A DNA stretch of 64,000 bases from an uncultured Bacilli bacterium (GTDB lineage: Bacteria; Bacillota_I; Bacilli_A; RFN20; CAG-449). Under the pieces are notes generated by a model, which ran no database searches, was not told where the DNA came from, and saw only the letters and a list, made by a program, of their open reading frames with translations. Where the stretch lies: assembly GCA_944332075.1 (NCBI GenBank), contig CALVJL010000002.1:101071-165070 (forward strand). Reading direction: 5' to 3'. Position numbers and translations under genes: made by a program. This document shows, piece by piece, positions 9,339-20,934 of this stretch; position 1 is the stretch's first letter, and every line of letters starts with the position of its first letter.

Positions 9339-10015
9339 GTTGCTACCTCGCTTAGATAATTCTTTAGCAATAGTAAATCATCTTGATCAGTAATTTTAAT
9401 ATTGGTTTTTTCACCTTCGACATAGCATATTTGAGCATTAAAGCGTTTAGCTAGTTGTCCGTCATCAGTTAAATTGGTGATTCCTTGTTCACTTAAACTT
9501 TTATGCCAAAGAAGTATTTGACCATAGATAAAAGTTTGAGGGGTTTGCACGCTTAATAACTGATCGCGGTCAAGCGGGTTATAGGCTAAATCGACAATAG
9601 TATCGCTGATATGGGTAACTGAAATAGCCGCGGCTTGATTTTGTCCGCAGCAACGAATATTTTCTGTTATCAAATTTTTGCTAAGCAATGGGCGAGCTCC
9701 GTCATGAATAATGACAATATCATCATTTTGGCTCTTCATTGATTTTAAAGCATTATAAACTGATTCCTGACGAGTTACTCCTCCTGGAATAAGCTTTTTG
9801 ACTTTACTAATTTGATATTCCTTCAAATATTGCTCATATAAACTGCGATATTCTTCGTTGATGACAAGATAGATATCATCAATCAACTCATGTGAAGAAA
9901 ATTTTTCCAGAGTGTAGATAAAAAGTGGCTTATCATTAATTTTGATAAATTGCTTTGGTAACGAAGATTGCATCCTCGTTCCTTTTCCTCCGGTTAAAAT
10001 TACTGCGTGATTCAT
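9323..10015 (-). CDS. ispD: Cytidylyltransferase of the IspD/TarI family
   Basis: The enzyme fold is a nucleotidyltransferase with the CTP loop LTGGKGTRM, PKQF, HDGARPL and VQTPQTF motifs. IspD makes 4-diphosphocytidyl-methylerythritol for isoprenoid synthesis; the related TarI makes CDP-ribitol. No teichoic-acid neighbour is present, so IspD is preferred, though not proven. An in-frame ATG lies 27 bases upstream (10042), but the ATG at 10015 has AAGG at a proper distance and begins directly at MNHAVILTGG, so I take 10015 as the start. Confidence 0.82.
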   Translation of the reverse strand: MNHAVILTGGKGTRMQSSLPKQFIKINDKPLFIYTLEKFSSHELIDDIYLVINEEYRSLYEQYLKEYQISKVKKLIPGGVTRQESVYNALKSMKSQNDDIVIIHDGARPLLSKNLITENIRCCGQNQAAAISVTHISDTIVDLAYNPLDRDQLLSVQTPQTFIYGQILLWHKSLSEQGITNLTDDGQLAKRFNAQICYVEGEKTNIKITDQDDLLLLKNYLSEVATWNSK

Positions 10016-10114
10016 ATTGCTTACCTTAATTATTATAATCATTTATTTCAATGAATATAAAGATTAAATAAAGATATTCATCATAATATGATAAAATGAG
10101 TTTAAGGAATTATT

Positions 10115-12037
10115 ATGAGAAAAGTAATCAATATTAATCATGGATGGAAAGTTATTTTGCCTAATCAAAATAAAGAAATTTCTATTTCCTTACCGCATAC
10201 ATTTAATAATGTTGATGGCCAAGATGGCGGAAATGATTATTTACGCGGAAAATGCAATTATTATTATCGCTTTAAAAATACTTTTTCTCAAAATGAAGAT
10301 GTTTATTTAGAAGTTAAAGGCGCTAATAGTGTTGCATCAGTCTATTTAAATAATAATTTTTTGATAGTTCATAAGGGTGGATATTCATCATTTATAGTTA
10401 AGCTTAGCCAATATCTTCAAGACGATAATCTTTTAAAAATAATGGTGGATAATTCTAACTTTAGCGATGTCTATCCTTCTCGTGCTGATTTTACTTTTTA
10501 TGGAGGATTATATCGTGATGTTAATTTAATTATCGTGAATAAAGAACATTTTGAATTTGATGACTATGGCGGAAATGGGTTAAGAGTTAATATCAAAAAA
10601 GAAAATGGAGAATGGTTTATATCTCCGATAGTAAAAACTAATTCTCAGAATAAAGCTGAAATCGTCCTTAAAGATGATAAAGATAAAGAAGTATGTAAAT
10701 TAGTGAATAATAAATTTGTTAAAATAAATAATCCTCATCTTTGGAATGGAATTTCAGATCCATATTTGTATAAAGTTGTCGCCTCATTAGGAGATGATGA
10801 TCTTCTTGATCAAATAGAAACTTTTTGCGGATTTAGAGAATTTTCTTTTTCACCTAAAAGTGGTTTTATATTAAATGGTAAAAAATATCCATTACGCGGA
10901 GTGGCGCGTCATCAAGATTATTTAAACAAAGGCAATGCTTTAACTAAAGTAGATCATGAAAAAGATATCTCGCTAATTTTAGAAATGGGTGCGAATTGCC
11001 TTCGCTTAGCCCATTATCAACAAGATGATTATTTTTATTATCTTTGCGATAAAAATGGGTTGCTAGTTTATAGCGAGATTCCTTTGATATCTCAATATTT
11101 ACCTAATGGCGATGATAATGCTATATCACAGCTTAAAGAGCTAATACATCAAACGTATAACCACCCAAGTATTTTTGTTTACGGAATCGCTAATGAGATA
11201 ACCATGTTTAAAAATAATAAACAAGAAAAGTTACAGTTATTAAAAGTTTTAAATAATATTTGTCATAGAGAAGATAATACTAGACTGACATCTTTAGCAT
11301 GCTTTGCTATGTGTTCACCTTTTAATAAAACCAGTAAGATAACTGATATTGTTGGTTGGAATTTATATTTGGGATGGTATGTTCCTTTCTTATTTCTCAA
11401 TGATATTTGGTTAAGTTTATTTCACTTTTTATTTCCTAAAAGAATTTTAGCTTTTTCTGAATATGGTGCAGAAGGCATGATAACTTTGCATTCAGCGCAT
11501 CCTAAAAGAATGGATAATAGCGAAGAATATCAATGTAAGTATCATGAATATATGCTTAGATGCTTTCAAAGACATCCGTATCTTTATTTATCTTTTGTTT
11601 GGATTATGTTTGATTTTGGATCAGATGGAAGAGAGCAAGGAGGGGATAATGGCAAAAATCATAAAGGTTTAGTTACCTTTGATAGAAAAACAAAAAAAGA
11701 TGCATTCTATCTTTATAAAGCTTTTTGGTCGAGCGAAGATTTTATTCATATTTGCTCCAAGCGTTATAAGAATCGACATGAAAAGAAAACCGAGATAAAA
11801 ATTTATTCGCATACTGATAAAATTATTTCAGTTTTTCAAAACAATATATTGATTAAGCAGTTTAAAAATAAAAAAATCTTTAAATTTCGTTGCTTGCTAA
11901 AAGATAGAGAAAATATTTTCGTAGTCACTGATGGACAGCATTCTGATACGATAATTATTAATAAAGTAGATAGTATAGATAATTCGTATATTCTTAAAGA
12001 TGGCAACAATTATAGCTGGGAAAAGGATTTAAAATAA
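10115..12037 (+). CDS. Family 2 glycosidase (beta-galactosidase/glucuronidase-like), cytoplasmic
   Basis: A 640-residue GH2 enzyme without signal peptide. The order is sugar-binding sandwich (about 1-150), immunoglobulin-like domain (about 150-245) and TIM barrel (about 250-560). LRGVARHQDY, the acid/base Glu in YGIANEIT and the nucleophile Glu in FSEYGAEG are visible. A short basic beta-rich tail follows. Ribosome site AAGGA precedes the ATG. It is a single gene facing away from the ispD operon. It could act on beta-galactosides, beta-glucuronides or beta-mannosides; sequence reading alone does not settle this. Confidence 0.88.
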   Translation: MRKVININHGWKVILPNQNKEISISLPHTFNNVDGQDGGNDYLRGKCNYYYRFKNTFSQNEDVYLEVKGANSVASVYLNNNFLIVHKGGYSSFIVKLSQYLQDDNLLKIMVDNSNFSDVYPSRADFTFYGGLYRDVNLIIVNKEHFEFDDYGGNGLRVNIKKENGEWFISPIVKTNSQNKAEIVLKDDKDKEVCKLVNNKFVKINNPHLWNGISDPYLYKVVASLGDDDLLDQIETFCGFREFSFSPKSGFILNGKKYPLRGVARHQDYLNKGNALTKVDHEKDISLILEMGANCLRLAHYQQDDYFYYLCDKNGLLVYSEIPLISQYLPNGDDNAISQLKELIHQTYNHPSIFVYGIANEITMFKNNKQEKLQLLKVLNNICHREDNTRLTSLACFAMCSPFNKTSKITDIVGWNLYLGWYVPFLFLNDIWLSLFHFLFPKRILAFSEYGAEGMITLHSAHPKRMDNSEEYQCKYHEYMLRCFQRHPYLYLSFVWIMFDFGSDGREQGGDNGKNHKGLVTFDRKTKKDAFYLYKAFWSSEDFIHICSKRYKNRHEKKTEIKIYSHTDKIISVFQNNILIKQFKNKKIFKFRCLLKDRENIFVVTDGQHSDTIIINKVDSIDNSYILKDGNNYSWEKDLK

Positions 12038-12152
12038 AAGTTTTTTAATTTTTGCTTCACCTTTATTTTAATATTTTAAGAAAATTCTTCTTTCAGCTTC
12101 TTTTTCTTTAATAATTAAAGCATTTCCTAGATAATTGAAATGTTAATTTTGA

Positions 12153-13778
<1,626 letters not shown>

Positions 13779-13790
13779 AATATAATTTTT

Positions 13791-13818
13791 GAGAAAAAGC
13801 CGGTTAAGGTTTTTTCTC
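13791..13818 (+). terminator. pyrG terminator
   Basis: Arms GAGAAAAAGCC and GGTTTTTTCTC with a 6-base loop (one G-T pair), followed directly by a run of T. Its T run reaches into the ribosome-site region of the next gene. Confidence 0.85.
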
Positions 13819-13835
13819 TTTTTTTGGAGGATTTT

Positions 13836-14441
13836 ATGAAATTTGTTCTCGTAACAGCAAAGTGGAAAGATAATATGGCAGTTTTTTACCGTAAAATGTG
13901 GGTAAGAGAAGATATTTCTTTAGTTAAATTTGGATATCAATTAACCAAGCTTATCAAGGCAAAATTTAGTCATATGTTCTTTTTTAAGACAATGGATGAA
14001 AATAAATATTATGTTGATGAACTTTGGCTCAATCAGCAGAAACATGCAGAAGATTATAGTAAATTCAATCTTATTGATGAATTAGATAAATATCAAAAAT
14101 TAATTTATGAATACGATTCTAATCAAGATTATGAATTTGTTATCGAGATGGATAAAAATCAGACTTTAGAAATTCCTTTGATGACAGATGTTCTTTTATT
14201 TGAAGCAGAAGGAGACGGAATATTTGAAGACAATATTCAAGGATTAAGAGATTTTCTTAACGGAAATGTTTCTGAAAAGACTTTATATTCCGCTGGTGAA
14301 AAATTATCGAAAAACTATTCTTTTAAAACAATTTTTGATTACGATTATGTCAATTTAATGTTAATTTATGATCTTCCATATTTTTTATCTTGGGAAGATG
14401 ATGGTCTAAATGATGATATAAGCGACGAAAATGATATTTAA
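13836..14441 (+). CDS. Uncharacterised acidic protein
   Basis: About 201 residues, not recognised. The start is set by GGAGG five bases before the ATG at 13836 (MKFVLVTAKWKDN); a TTG twelve bases further up is in frame but lies inside the ribosome site. It has no signal peptide or membrane helix. The protein is rich in Asp, Glu, Lys and aromatic residues and ends in a very acidic tail (EDDGLNDDISDENDI). It sits between pyrG and gpmI, separated from pyrG by a terminator. No function is inferred. Confidence 0.7.
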   Translation: MKFVLVTAKWKDNMAVFYRKMWVREDISLVKFGYQLTKLIKAKFSHMFFFKTMDENKYYVDELWLNQQKHAEDYSKFNLIDELDKYQKLIYEYDSNQDYEFVIEMDKNQTLEIPLMTDVLLFEAEGDGIFEDNIQGLRDFLNGNVSEKTLYSAGEKLSKNYSFKTIFDYDYVNLMLIYDLPYFLSWEDDGLNDDISDENDI

Positions 14442-14540
14442 TTAATATTTCTGATTTGATAGCTTAATCGAGACCTTAAATTCTTTATTTCTTTTAATCA
14501 TAAATATATAATAGTTTTGTAACCAAAAGGAGAACTTTTT

Positions 14541-16142
14541 ATGTCAAATAAACCAGTTATTTTATGCATCATGGATGGATATGGTTTGGCTCCAGCTTCT
14601 TCTGGAAATGCAATTAGCCAAGCAAAAAAACCACATCTCGATGCAATTTTTAAAGAATATCCATATACCACGATTAAGGCTTCTGGTGAAGCAGTCGGTT
14701 TACCTGATGGTCAAATGGGTAATTCAGAAGTCGGTCACCTCAATATCGGTGCTGGCAGAATTGTTTATCAATCATTAACTTTAATTAATAAAGCTGTCAA
14801 AGATGGCACATTCTTTAAAAATGAAAAATATTTAGATGCGATGAACCACGCTAAAAAGCATCATTCACATCTCCATATTTTTGGTTTGATGTCTGATGGC
14901 GGAGTCCATTCTCACGTCAACCACATCTGCGCGATTATTAAAATGGCAAAGCAACAAGGATTAGATGATGTCTTTGTTCATGCCTTTATGGATGGACGTG
15001 ACGTCGATCCTCAATCCGGCGTTAAATATCTTGATATGGTCCAAAAAACTATGGATGAAGAAGGAATTGGACATATCGCTTCAATTTCCGGTAGATATTG
15101 GGCGATGGACAGAGATAAAAACTTTGACCGTATTGATGTCGCCTACAAGGTAATGGTCGATCATGAAGGTAAGTCTTTCACTGATTACCACGCTTATTTA
15201 AAAGAGCAATATGAATATTTGCCGACAATCGGTAAAGAACCTAGTGATGAATTTGTCACACCGGCTTATAACGCAAATGTCGATGGCAGAATTAAAGATG
15301 ATGATGCAATTATCTTTATGAATTTCCGTCCAGATAGAGCTATTCAAATTTCTACTTTATTTACCAATCCATATTTCTATGAACATCCAACTCTCAAAGC
15401 TGATGGTACTCCAGCATTCAAGCCATATGTTCCTTCACATGTTTTAAAGAACATCTTCTATGTCTGCACGATGAAGTATGCTGATTCAGTTAAAGGTGAA
15501 ATCGCTTTTGCTTTACCAAAGACTGATAATGTCCTCGGTGAATTCTTAGCAGATCACGGCTATCATCAATTAAGAATTGCTGAAACTGAAAAATACGCTC
15601 ATGTAACTTTCTTCTTTGATGGAACTAAGAACTATGATGGAGTCGAAAGACCTGAATTAAAGAATTGCCGCCGCGTATTAATTAATTCACCAAAAGTTGC
15701 TACATATGATATGAAACCAGAAATGTCAGCTTATGAAGTAACTGATGCATTAATTAATGAATTAAATAAAGGCGATCTCGATGTTGTTATCGTTAACTAC
15801 GCAAACTGCGATATGGTTGGTCACACAGCAGTCATCCCAGCAGCAATCAAAGCTGTTGAAACTGTTGATGAATGTGTTGGTAGAGTCTTTGATTGGACGC
15901 AGAAGCACGGCGGAGTGATGATTATTATCGCTGATCACGGTAATGCTGAAAAAGAACTTGATGAACATGGTAATCCATTTACCGCGCATACAACAAACGT
16001 TGTTCCTTGCTGCATCACTAAGAAAGGTCTCACCTTAAGAGAAGATGGTAAATTAAGCAATATCGCTCCGACAATTATTGAATTATTAGGCGATAAGGCA
16101 CCAAAAGAAATGGATGAGCCTTCAATGATTATTAATAAGTAA
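14541..16142 (+). CDS. gpmI: 2,3-bisphosphoglycerate-independent phosphoglycerate mutase
   Basis: A 533-residue iPGM of the alkaline-phosphatase superfamily, converting 3- to 2-phosphoglycerate with Mn(II). The first metal motif is ILCIMDGYG. The catalytic Ser is in GQMGNSEVGH, the substrate loop includes HAFMDGRDVDP, and the C-terminal metal ligands are in NCDMVGHTA and IIADHGNAE. Length is slightly over the usual 510. AAAGGAG precedes the start, and a terminator at 16170-16189 follows. Confidence 0.97.
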   Translation: MSNKPVILCIMDGYGLAPASSGNAISQAKKPHLDAIFKEYPYTTIKASGEAVGLPDGQMGNSEVGHLNIGAGRIVYQSLTLINKAVKDGTFFKNEKYLDAMNHAKKHHSHLHIFGLMSDGGVHSHVNHICAIIKMAKQQGLDDVFVHAFMDGRDVDPQSGVKYLDMVQKTMDEEGIGHIASISGRYWAMDRDKNFDRIDVAYKVMVDHEGKSFTDYHAYLKEQYEYLPTIGKEPSDEFVTPAYNANVDGRIKDDDAIIFMNFRPDRAIQISTLFTNPYFYEHPTLKADGTPAFKPYVPSHVLKNIFYVCTMKYADSVKGEIAFALPKTDNVLGEFLADHGYHQLRIAETEKYAHVTFFFDGTKNYDGVERPELKNCRRVLINSPKVATYDMKPEMSAYEVTDALINELNKGDLDVVIVNYANCDMVGHTAVIPAAIKAVETVDECVGRVFDWTQKHGGVMIIIADHGNAEKELDEHGNPFTAHTTNVVPCCITKKGLTLREDGKLSNIAPTIIELLGDKAPKEMDEPSMIINK

Positions 16143-16169
16143 TAATCTAGATAAGTTGATATTTTAAGA

Positions 16170-16189
16170 CCAAAGTCAATGGGCTTTGG
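16170..16189 (+). terminator. gpmI terminator
   Basis: Arms CCAAAGTC and GGCTTTGG (one G-T pair) with a 4-base loop, then CCTTTTTCTTC. Confidence 0.8.
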
Positions 16190-16268
16190 CCTTTTTCTTC
16201 ATAAATTATAATATTTCTTTGATATTATGGCTTATTCAGTTAACATGGTGATTACTTAGGAGGAATTT

Positions 16269-17963
16269 ATGAAATTAGAAGAAATGAAATATCAACGCGT
16301 TAACATTGATAAGTTGACAAAAAAAGTTAATGCTTTATTAGATGAATTTAATAATGCTGAATCTTTTGAAATACAAGATAAAGTTTTTAATAAATTAAAT
16401 AAAGTATTTGATGATGCGGCATCGGATTATACTTTGATTTCTATTCACTATACTTGTGATACGAATAATGAAAAATATGTTGCCGATCAAGAAGATGCTT
16501 CTACGACCGAACCACTTCTTTCTGACCTCGCTCAAAAGATGAATAAAGCCTTAATCGCTTCAAAGTTTAAAGATCAATATATTGAAAAATATGGTGAACA
16601 CCTCTTTAAAATGATTGAAGCATCATTGAAATCTTTTTCACCAGAAGTAATTGATGAACTACAAAAAATTAATTTACTTGTAAATAAATATGATGCTTTA
16701 ATCGCTTCAGCAAAGATTGAATTTAATGGTGAAACATATAATTTATCGCAGATGGCTAAGTTTGCTCAATCTCTTGATAGAAATGTGAGAAGAGAAGCCG
16801 CGCTTAAAGCTGCAAAATTTTTTGAAGATAATGATCAAGAACTCGGTGACATTTATGATCAGCTCGTTAAATTAAGAACGCAGATGGCCAAAAAACTCGG
16901 TTTTAATAATTATGTTGAACTCGGGTATTTACGCCTAGGAAGAACTGATTATAACGCTCAAGACATCGCGTTATACCGCGATGAAATTTATAAACACATC
17001 GTCCCAATTACTAATAAATATTTCTTAGAGCAAAAAGAAAGAATTGGTGTTGAGAATCCTCAATATTACGATTTTAATGTTGAATTTAAAAACGGAAATC
17101 CTGCTCCTAAAGGAGATGTGCAGACATTAGTTAATAAAGCTCAAGAAATGTATCATCAGCTTTCTAAAACTACTGATGAATTCTTTGCTTTTTTAAGAGA
17201 AAACCATTTAATGGATTTAGAAGCGAGAAAAGGTAAAGTTGGCGGAGGATATATGACATTTATTCCTCGTTATAAATCACCATTTATCTTTGCTAATTTC
17301 AACGGAACATTAAGCGACGTTAATACATTAACTCATGAATTTGGGCATGCCTTACAGGGCTATCTCACCAGAAATTTCAAAATCAGCGATTATCGCTCAC
17401 CGACATTAGAAGCCTGTGAAATCCATTCAACTAGTATGGAATTATTTACATACCCATGGATGGACTTGTTCTTTGAAGAAGATGTTGAAAAATATCGTTA
17501 TCAAAATTTAAAGGACGAACTCTGCTTTATCCCTTATGGAACAGTTATCGATGAATTCCAACATTTTGTTTATGAGCATCCTGAGGCTTCTCATGAAGAG
17601 AGATGTCAAGCTTATAAGAGGATTGAAGAAAAATATTTACCGCATAAAAAATATGATGACTGCGAGATTTATAGCCGTGGTCGTTTCTGGTTAAAACAAG
17701 GCCATGTCTTCTCAACCCCATTTTATTATATCGATTATACTTTAGCTCACCTCTGCGCCTTCCAGTTCTTCACTCTCGATTTAAAAAATCATGAAAAAGC
17801 TTGGAATAAATATTTAAGATTTTCCAAGATGGGAGGCAAATACGGCTTTAGAGAATTGCTTGCTAAAGCTCATTTACTTAATCCTCTTGATCAAGGTAAT
17901 ATCAACAAAATCATTAAACCGATTGAAAATTATTTAGATGAATTTAAGTTACCTAATGAATAA
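16269..17963 (+). CDS. pepF: M3-family oligoendopeptidase F
   Basis: A 564-residue zinc metallopeptidase that cleaves short peptides in the cytoplasm. The catalytic motif is HEFGH at about 356-360 in TLTHEFGHALQGYL, and the third zinc ligand Glu is in SPTLEACEIHSTSME. The helical N-terminal region is typical of PepF and length fits the family. AGGAGG is seven bases before the ATG. It stands alone, ended by the hairpin at 17968-17988. Confidence 0.95.
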   Translation: MKLEEMKYQRVNIDKLTKKVNALLDEFNNAESFEIQDKVFNKLNKVFDDAASDYTLISIHYTCDTNNEKYVADQEDASTTEPLLSDLAQKMNKALIASKFKDQYIEKYGEHLFKMIEASLKSFSPEVIDELQKINLLVNKYDALIASAKIEFNGETYNLSQMAKFAQSLDRNVRREAALKAAKFFEDNDQELGDIYDQLVKLRTQMAKKLGFNNYVELGYLRLGRTDYNAQDIALYRDEIYKHIVPITNKYFLEQKERIGVENPQYYDFNVEFKNGNPAPKGDVQTLVNKAQEMYHQLSKTTDEFFAFLRENHLMDLEARKGKVGGGYMTFIPRYKSPFIFANFNGTLSDVNTLTHEFGHALQGYLTRNFKISDYRSPTLEACEIHSTSMELFTYPWMDLFFEEDVEKYRYQNLKDELCFIPYGTVIDEFQHFVYEHPEASHEERCQAYKRIEEKYLPHKKYDDCEIYSRGRFWLKQGHVFSTPFYYIDYTLAHLCAFQFFTLDLKNHEKAWNKYLRFSKMGGKYGFRELLAKAHLLNPLDQGNINKIIKPIENYLDEFKLPNE

Positions 17964-17967
17964 TTAT

Positions 17968-17988
17968 AAGGCATCGAAAAGATGCCTT
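17968..17988 (+). terminator. pepF terminator
   Basis: Arms AAGGCATC and GATGCCTT around a 5-base loop, followed by TTTTATATT. Confidence 0.85.
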
Positions 17989-18015
17989 TTTATATTAAAA
18001 TGTGACCTAATGAAT

Positions 18016-19314
18016 TTATTTTAATTTAGGCAATGATATTTTTATAAATATATATTGTTCAATATATGATACGAATAGATGAGTTACCATTCCAAATCCA
18101 AACATTAATATTATCAGATCTAAACTCATAGAAATAATTGAAAATGATGTCAATAAATAAAATATGCCATAGTAAATAAAATTTATTATTAAGGAATTAC
18201 ATAGATTATATACGGTTTTCCCGTATCCTATGAATATATTATCAGGTATAACACATAGTGAATATGCTATATAAAATGGAACAAGTTTCAAAAGAATATT
18301 ATTTATTTCTAGAAAGTTTTCTAGTTTTTCAATTTTAGCTAAATAAAAATTCCAAGTTGGCATGGTTGCTAACCAAATTATTGAAGTAATAATCACGATG
18401 AAATAATAATTTGATTGCATAAGCGATTTGTATGGCTTTTTGCAATCGCTACGAATGATTTCTGTAAGAGCAGTAATTGGTATTAATAGCCAGCCATAAA
18501 TGAAATTATTAGCTAACCAATATGAGCCCTGATTTGCAACCATATTCACCATTTTTACAACCATTAACATATAGACAAAGTTATCTACAAATGATTGTAA
18601 TCCAGAAAACATACCAATTTTTAAATACATTTTAAAAACGGGAAGATCAGATGTGTTTAATAATGATGGCTTAATAAATTTATTAAGAATTAGTATTATC
18701 AAAGTTGATAATGATAAAAGTGAATTAACAAAAATATTAGAATATGCAACACCTAAAGCTCCAATATTTGGAATGATTATAAAATCAGAAATAACAAGTA
18801 AAACGCATTTAATTACTAAAAATAAGTAGACATAAATATTTTTGCTTAAAACGACAAAAACAACCATCGCTAGGGAAGAAATAATTTCGATTGCAAAACT
18901 AATAGTTTCTAATCTAAGGTATTGAGTTGTCAATTCTACATTATCTTTAACCATTATTGATATTAGATATTGCCCATAAAAATAACAAATAATTTGAAAA
19001 ATAAAATATATGATAAATGCAATAATACCAGTTTTGAAAATTACTGATGAGAAATTCTCTTTTTCTGTTACATATATTATGTTAAAAACTGAATAAAGAG
19101 GAATAACTAGAAAGGCTTTTAATGTTTCACTTATTAAATCATACCATTCCATTTGACCGAGAATGTTTATGATAGATGTATCGGAATTTAAAGAAATTAA
19201 TGCCGTTCTAATGGCTTGATAGATGGCAGGCACCAATGCTAAAAGACATAATGAAATAAAAAGTTTCCAGTTAAAGTATTTTAAATTATTTAACCATATT
19301 TTAATTGTTGCCAT
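18016..19314 (-). CDS. Multidrug/polysaccharide-type flippase (MATE-like membrane protein)
   Basis: A 432-residue integral membrane protein with about 12 hydrophobic segments and two similar halves. The pattern of helices and phrases such as NIGALGVAYSNIFVN and MFSGLQSFVDNF fits the MATE branch of the MOP transporter superfamily. Charged residues in the membrane part are sparse, so substrate and coupling ion are unknown. It is a single gene on the minus strand, divergent from the DUF2130 gene. Confidence 0.65.
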   Translation of the reverse strand: MATIKIWLNNLKYFNWKLFISLCLLALVPAIYQAIRTALISLNSDTSIINILGQMEWYDLISETLKAFLVIPLYSVFNIIYVTEKENFSSVIFKTGIIAFIIYFIFQIICYFYGQYLISIMVKDNVELTTQYLRLETISFAIEIISSLAMVVFVVLSKNIYVYLFLVIKCVLLVISDFIIIPNIGALGVAYSNIFVNSLLSLSTLIILILNKFIKPSLLNTSDLPVFKMYLKIGMFSGLQSFVDNFVYMLMVVKMVNMVANQGSYWLANNFIYGWLLIPITALTEIIRSDCKKPYKSLMQSNYYFIVIITSIIWLATMPTWNFYLAKIEKLENFLEINNILLKLVPFYIAYSLCVIPDNIFIGYGKTVYNLCNSLIINFIYYGIFYLLTSFSIISMSLDLIILMFGFGMVTHLFVSYIEQYIFIKISLPKLK

Positions 19315-19446
19315 AAATACCCCTAACTCATCTTATTTATTATATGACAAGTCAATCTTTTTGTTAAAAATTTGTTGTCATGTTTAAAAACAACTTTTTA
19401 AACAAACCGTAAGATATCTGCTAAAATATTAATAAAGGTGGTTTAT

Positions 19447-20901
19447 ATGAAAAAATTAAATGTTATTGTTAGAGATAAAAATACTCTTGTTTTAGAAGAA
19501 AATGGAGAAAAAGGTGATTATATTGATTTATCTACGCTTAATAATGTCGATTTTAGTCAAATCGAAGAGATTATTGAACAAGGTAAAGATATAACATATC
19601 AAAAAAAGATAAGTGAAGTCTTAACTAGTTTAGAAAATCAAAAAGATTTAGAAATTGCAAAATTGAAATCAGATAATGAAAATGCTCTTAAGTTACTCAA
19701 ATCTGATTTGGAAACAGCTCATAGCGAAAAAATCCATCAATTGACCGATGATAAGACTAGACAGATAAATGAATTAAAAGAAAAAATAAGTATTTCTGAA
19801 AAGACGTATAATGCTAATCTTGAAAGTGAAAAGCAAAAGCTTATTAACGAATATCAAAATAAGTTAAACGCTCAACAAACGGAATTTGCCAATAGAATCA
19901 ATATGCTAAATAGCAAGATTCAATTATTAGAATCAACGGCTGATAAAAATTTAGAAAATGAAAAAATGAAAATCAGCAAGGAATATGAAGATAAGATTAA
20001 TCAGCTTAATTTAGCATTGCAGGCTAAAGAGATAGACTTTAATAAAAAAGTTGATGAAATAAAAATTGCTAACGATAAAGTCTTACAAGAAAAAACCGAG
20101 CAGATAAAAGAAGTCGAAGATAAATATAATACTTTGGCAAGAAGAAAATCGGAATTCAACGTAAAGCAAATCGGTGAAGATCTTGAATCTTGGTGCAATA
20201 ATGAAATGGTTTCTTATATGCAAAACGGGTTTACTAATTGCCGTTGGAATAAGGATAATGAAGTAGTAAAAAACGAAGATGAATTTAAAGGTAGTAAAGC
20301 GGATTTTATCTTTAAAATCTATGCTTCTGATCAATGCCTTGATGAAGAATTATTAACATCGGTTTGCTTAGATATGAAGGACGAAGATCCTAATTCAAAA
20401 AACAAAAAGAAAAATAGTGACTACTATAAAGATTTAGATAAAAATAGGACTAAAAAGAATTGCAAATATGCGGTTTTAGTTAGTAACCTTGAATTAGATA
20501 AACCAAATGATCTACCGATTATGAAAGTTAGAGAATACGAAGATATGTATGTAGTGAGACCATCATACATGGTGACTTTCCTTAACATGGTCGTTTCTTT
20601 AACTAATAAATTTAAAAATCTTCTTTTGAGTGATATTAAAGCGAGAGAAGAACTTAAGTCGCAAGAAGAATTAATGGAAGAATTTGCTAGATTAAAAGAA
20701 ACTTATCTCGATAAACCATTAGAATCTTTAAGAAAAAATATTGATGATTTATCTTCTAGTAATGAAAGTATTATTAAATCTGCTAGAAAAATTGAAGATA
20801 TTATTGAAAAGATTAAGAAAAGCTATCTTGAAAGTATTGATGCAAAGATTTCAAAGTTTGACATTAGTATTAATAAAGCGTATAGGAAAGCTGATAAATA
20901 A
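19447..20901 (+). CDS. DUF2130 coiled-coil protein
   Basis: About 484 residues. Residues 40-240 form a long heptad-rich coiled coil. Residues 240-400 carry the DUF2130 region (GEDLESWCNNE, GSKADFIFKI, NCKYAVLVSNLE, YVVRPSYMVTFLNMV). A second helical stretch ends the protein. The DUF2130 core resembles restriction-endonuclease-like folds in published classifications; its role is unknown. A GTG nine bases upstream is in frame, but AAAGGTGG at the right distance favours the ATG at 19447. Confidence 0.8.
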   Translation: MKKLNVIVRDKNTLVLEENGEKGDYIDLSTLNNVDFSQIEEIIEQGKDITYQKKISEVLTSLENQKDLEIAKLKSDNENALKLLKSDLETAHSEKIHQLTDDKTRQINELKEKISISEKTYNANLESEKQKLINEYQNKLNAQQTEFANRINMLNSKIQLLESTADKNLENEKMKISKEYEDKINQLNLALQAKEIDFNKKVDEIKIANDKVLQEKTEQIKEVEDKYNTLARRKSEFNVKQIGEDLESWCNNEMVSYMQNGFTNCRWNKDNEVVKNEDEFKGSKADFIFKIYASDQCLDEELLTSVCLDMKDEDPNSKNKKKNSDYYKDLDKNRTKKNCKYAVLVSNLELDKPNDLPIMKVREYEDMYVVRPSYMVTFLNMVVSLTNKFKNLLLSDIKAREELKSQEELMEEFARLKETYLDKPLESLRKNIDDLSSSNESIIKSARKIEDIIEKIKKSYLESIDAKISKFDISINKAYRKADK

Positions 20902-20906
20902 AAAAT

Positions 20907-20924
20907 TATCCCAAATATGGGATA
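20907..20924. terminator. Bidirectional terminator between convergent genes
   Basis: Arms TATCCCA and TGGGATA with a 4-base loop, flanked by an A run and TTTTCTTTT. It lies between the convergent DUF2130 and lipoprotein genes. Confidence 0.8.
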
Positions 20925-20934
20925 TTTTCTTTTG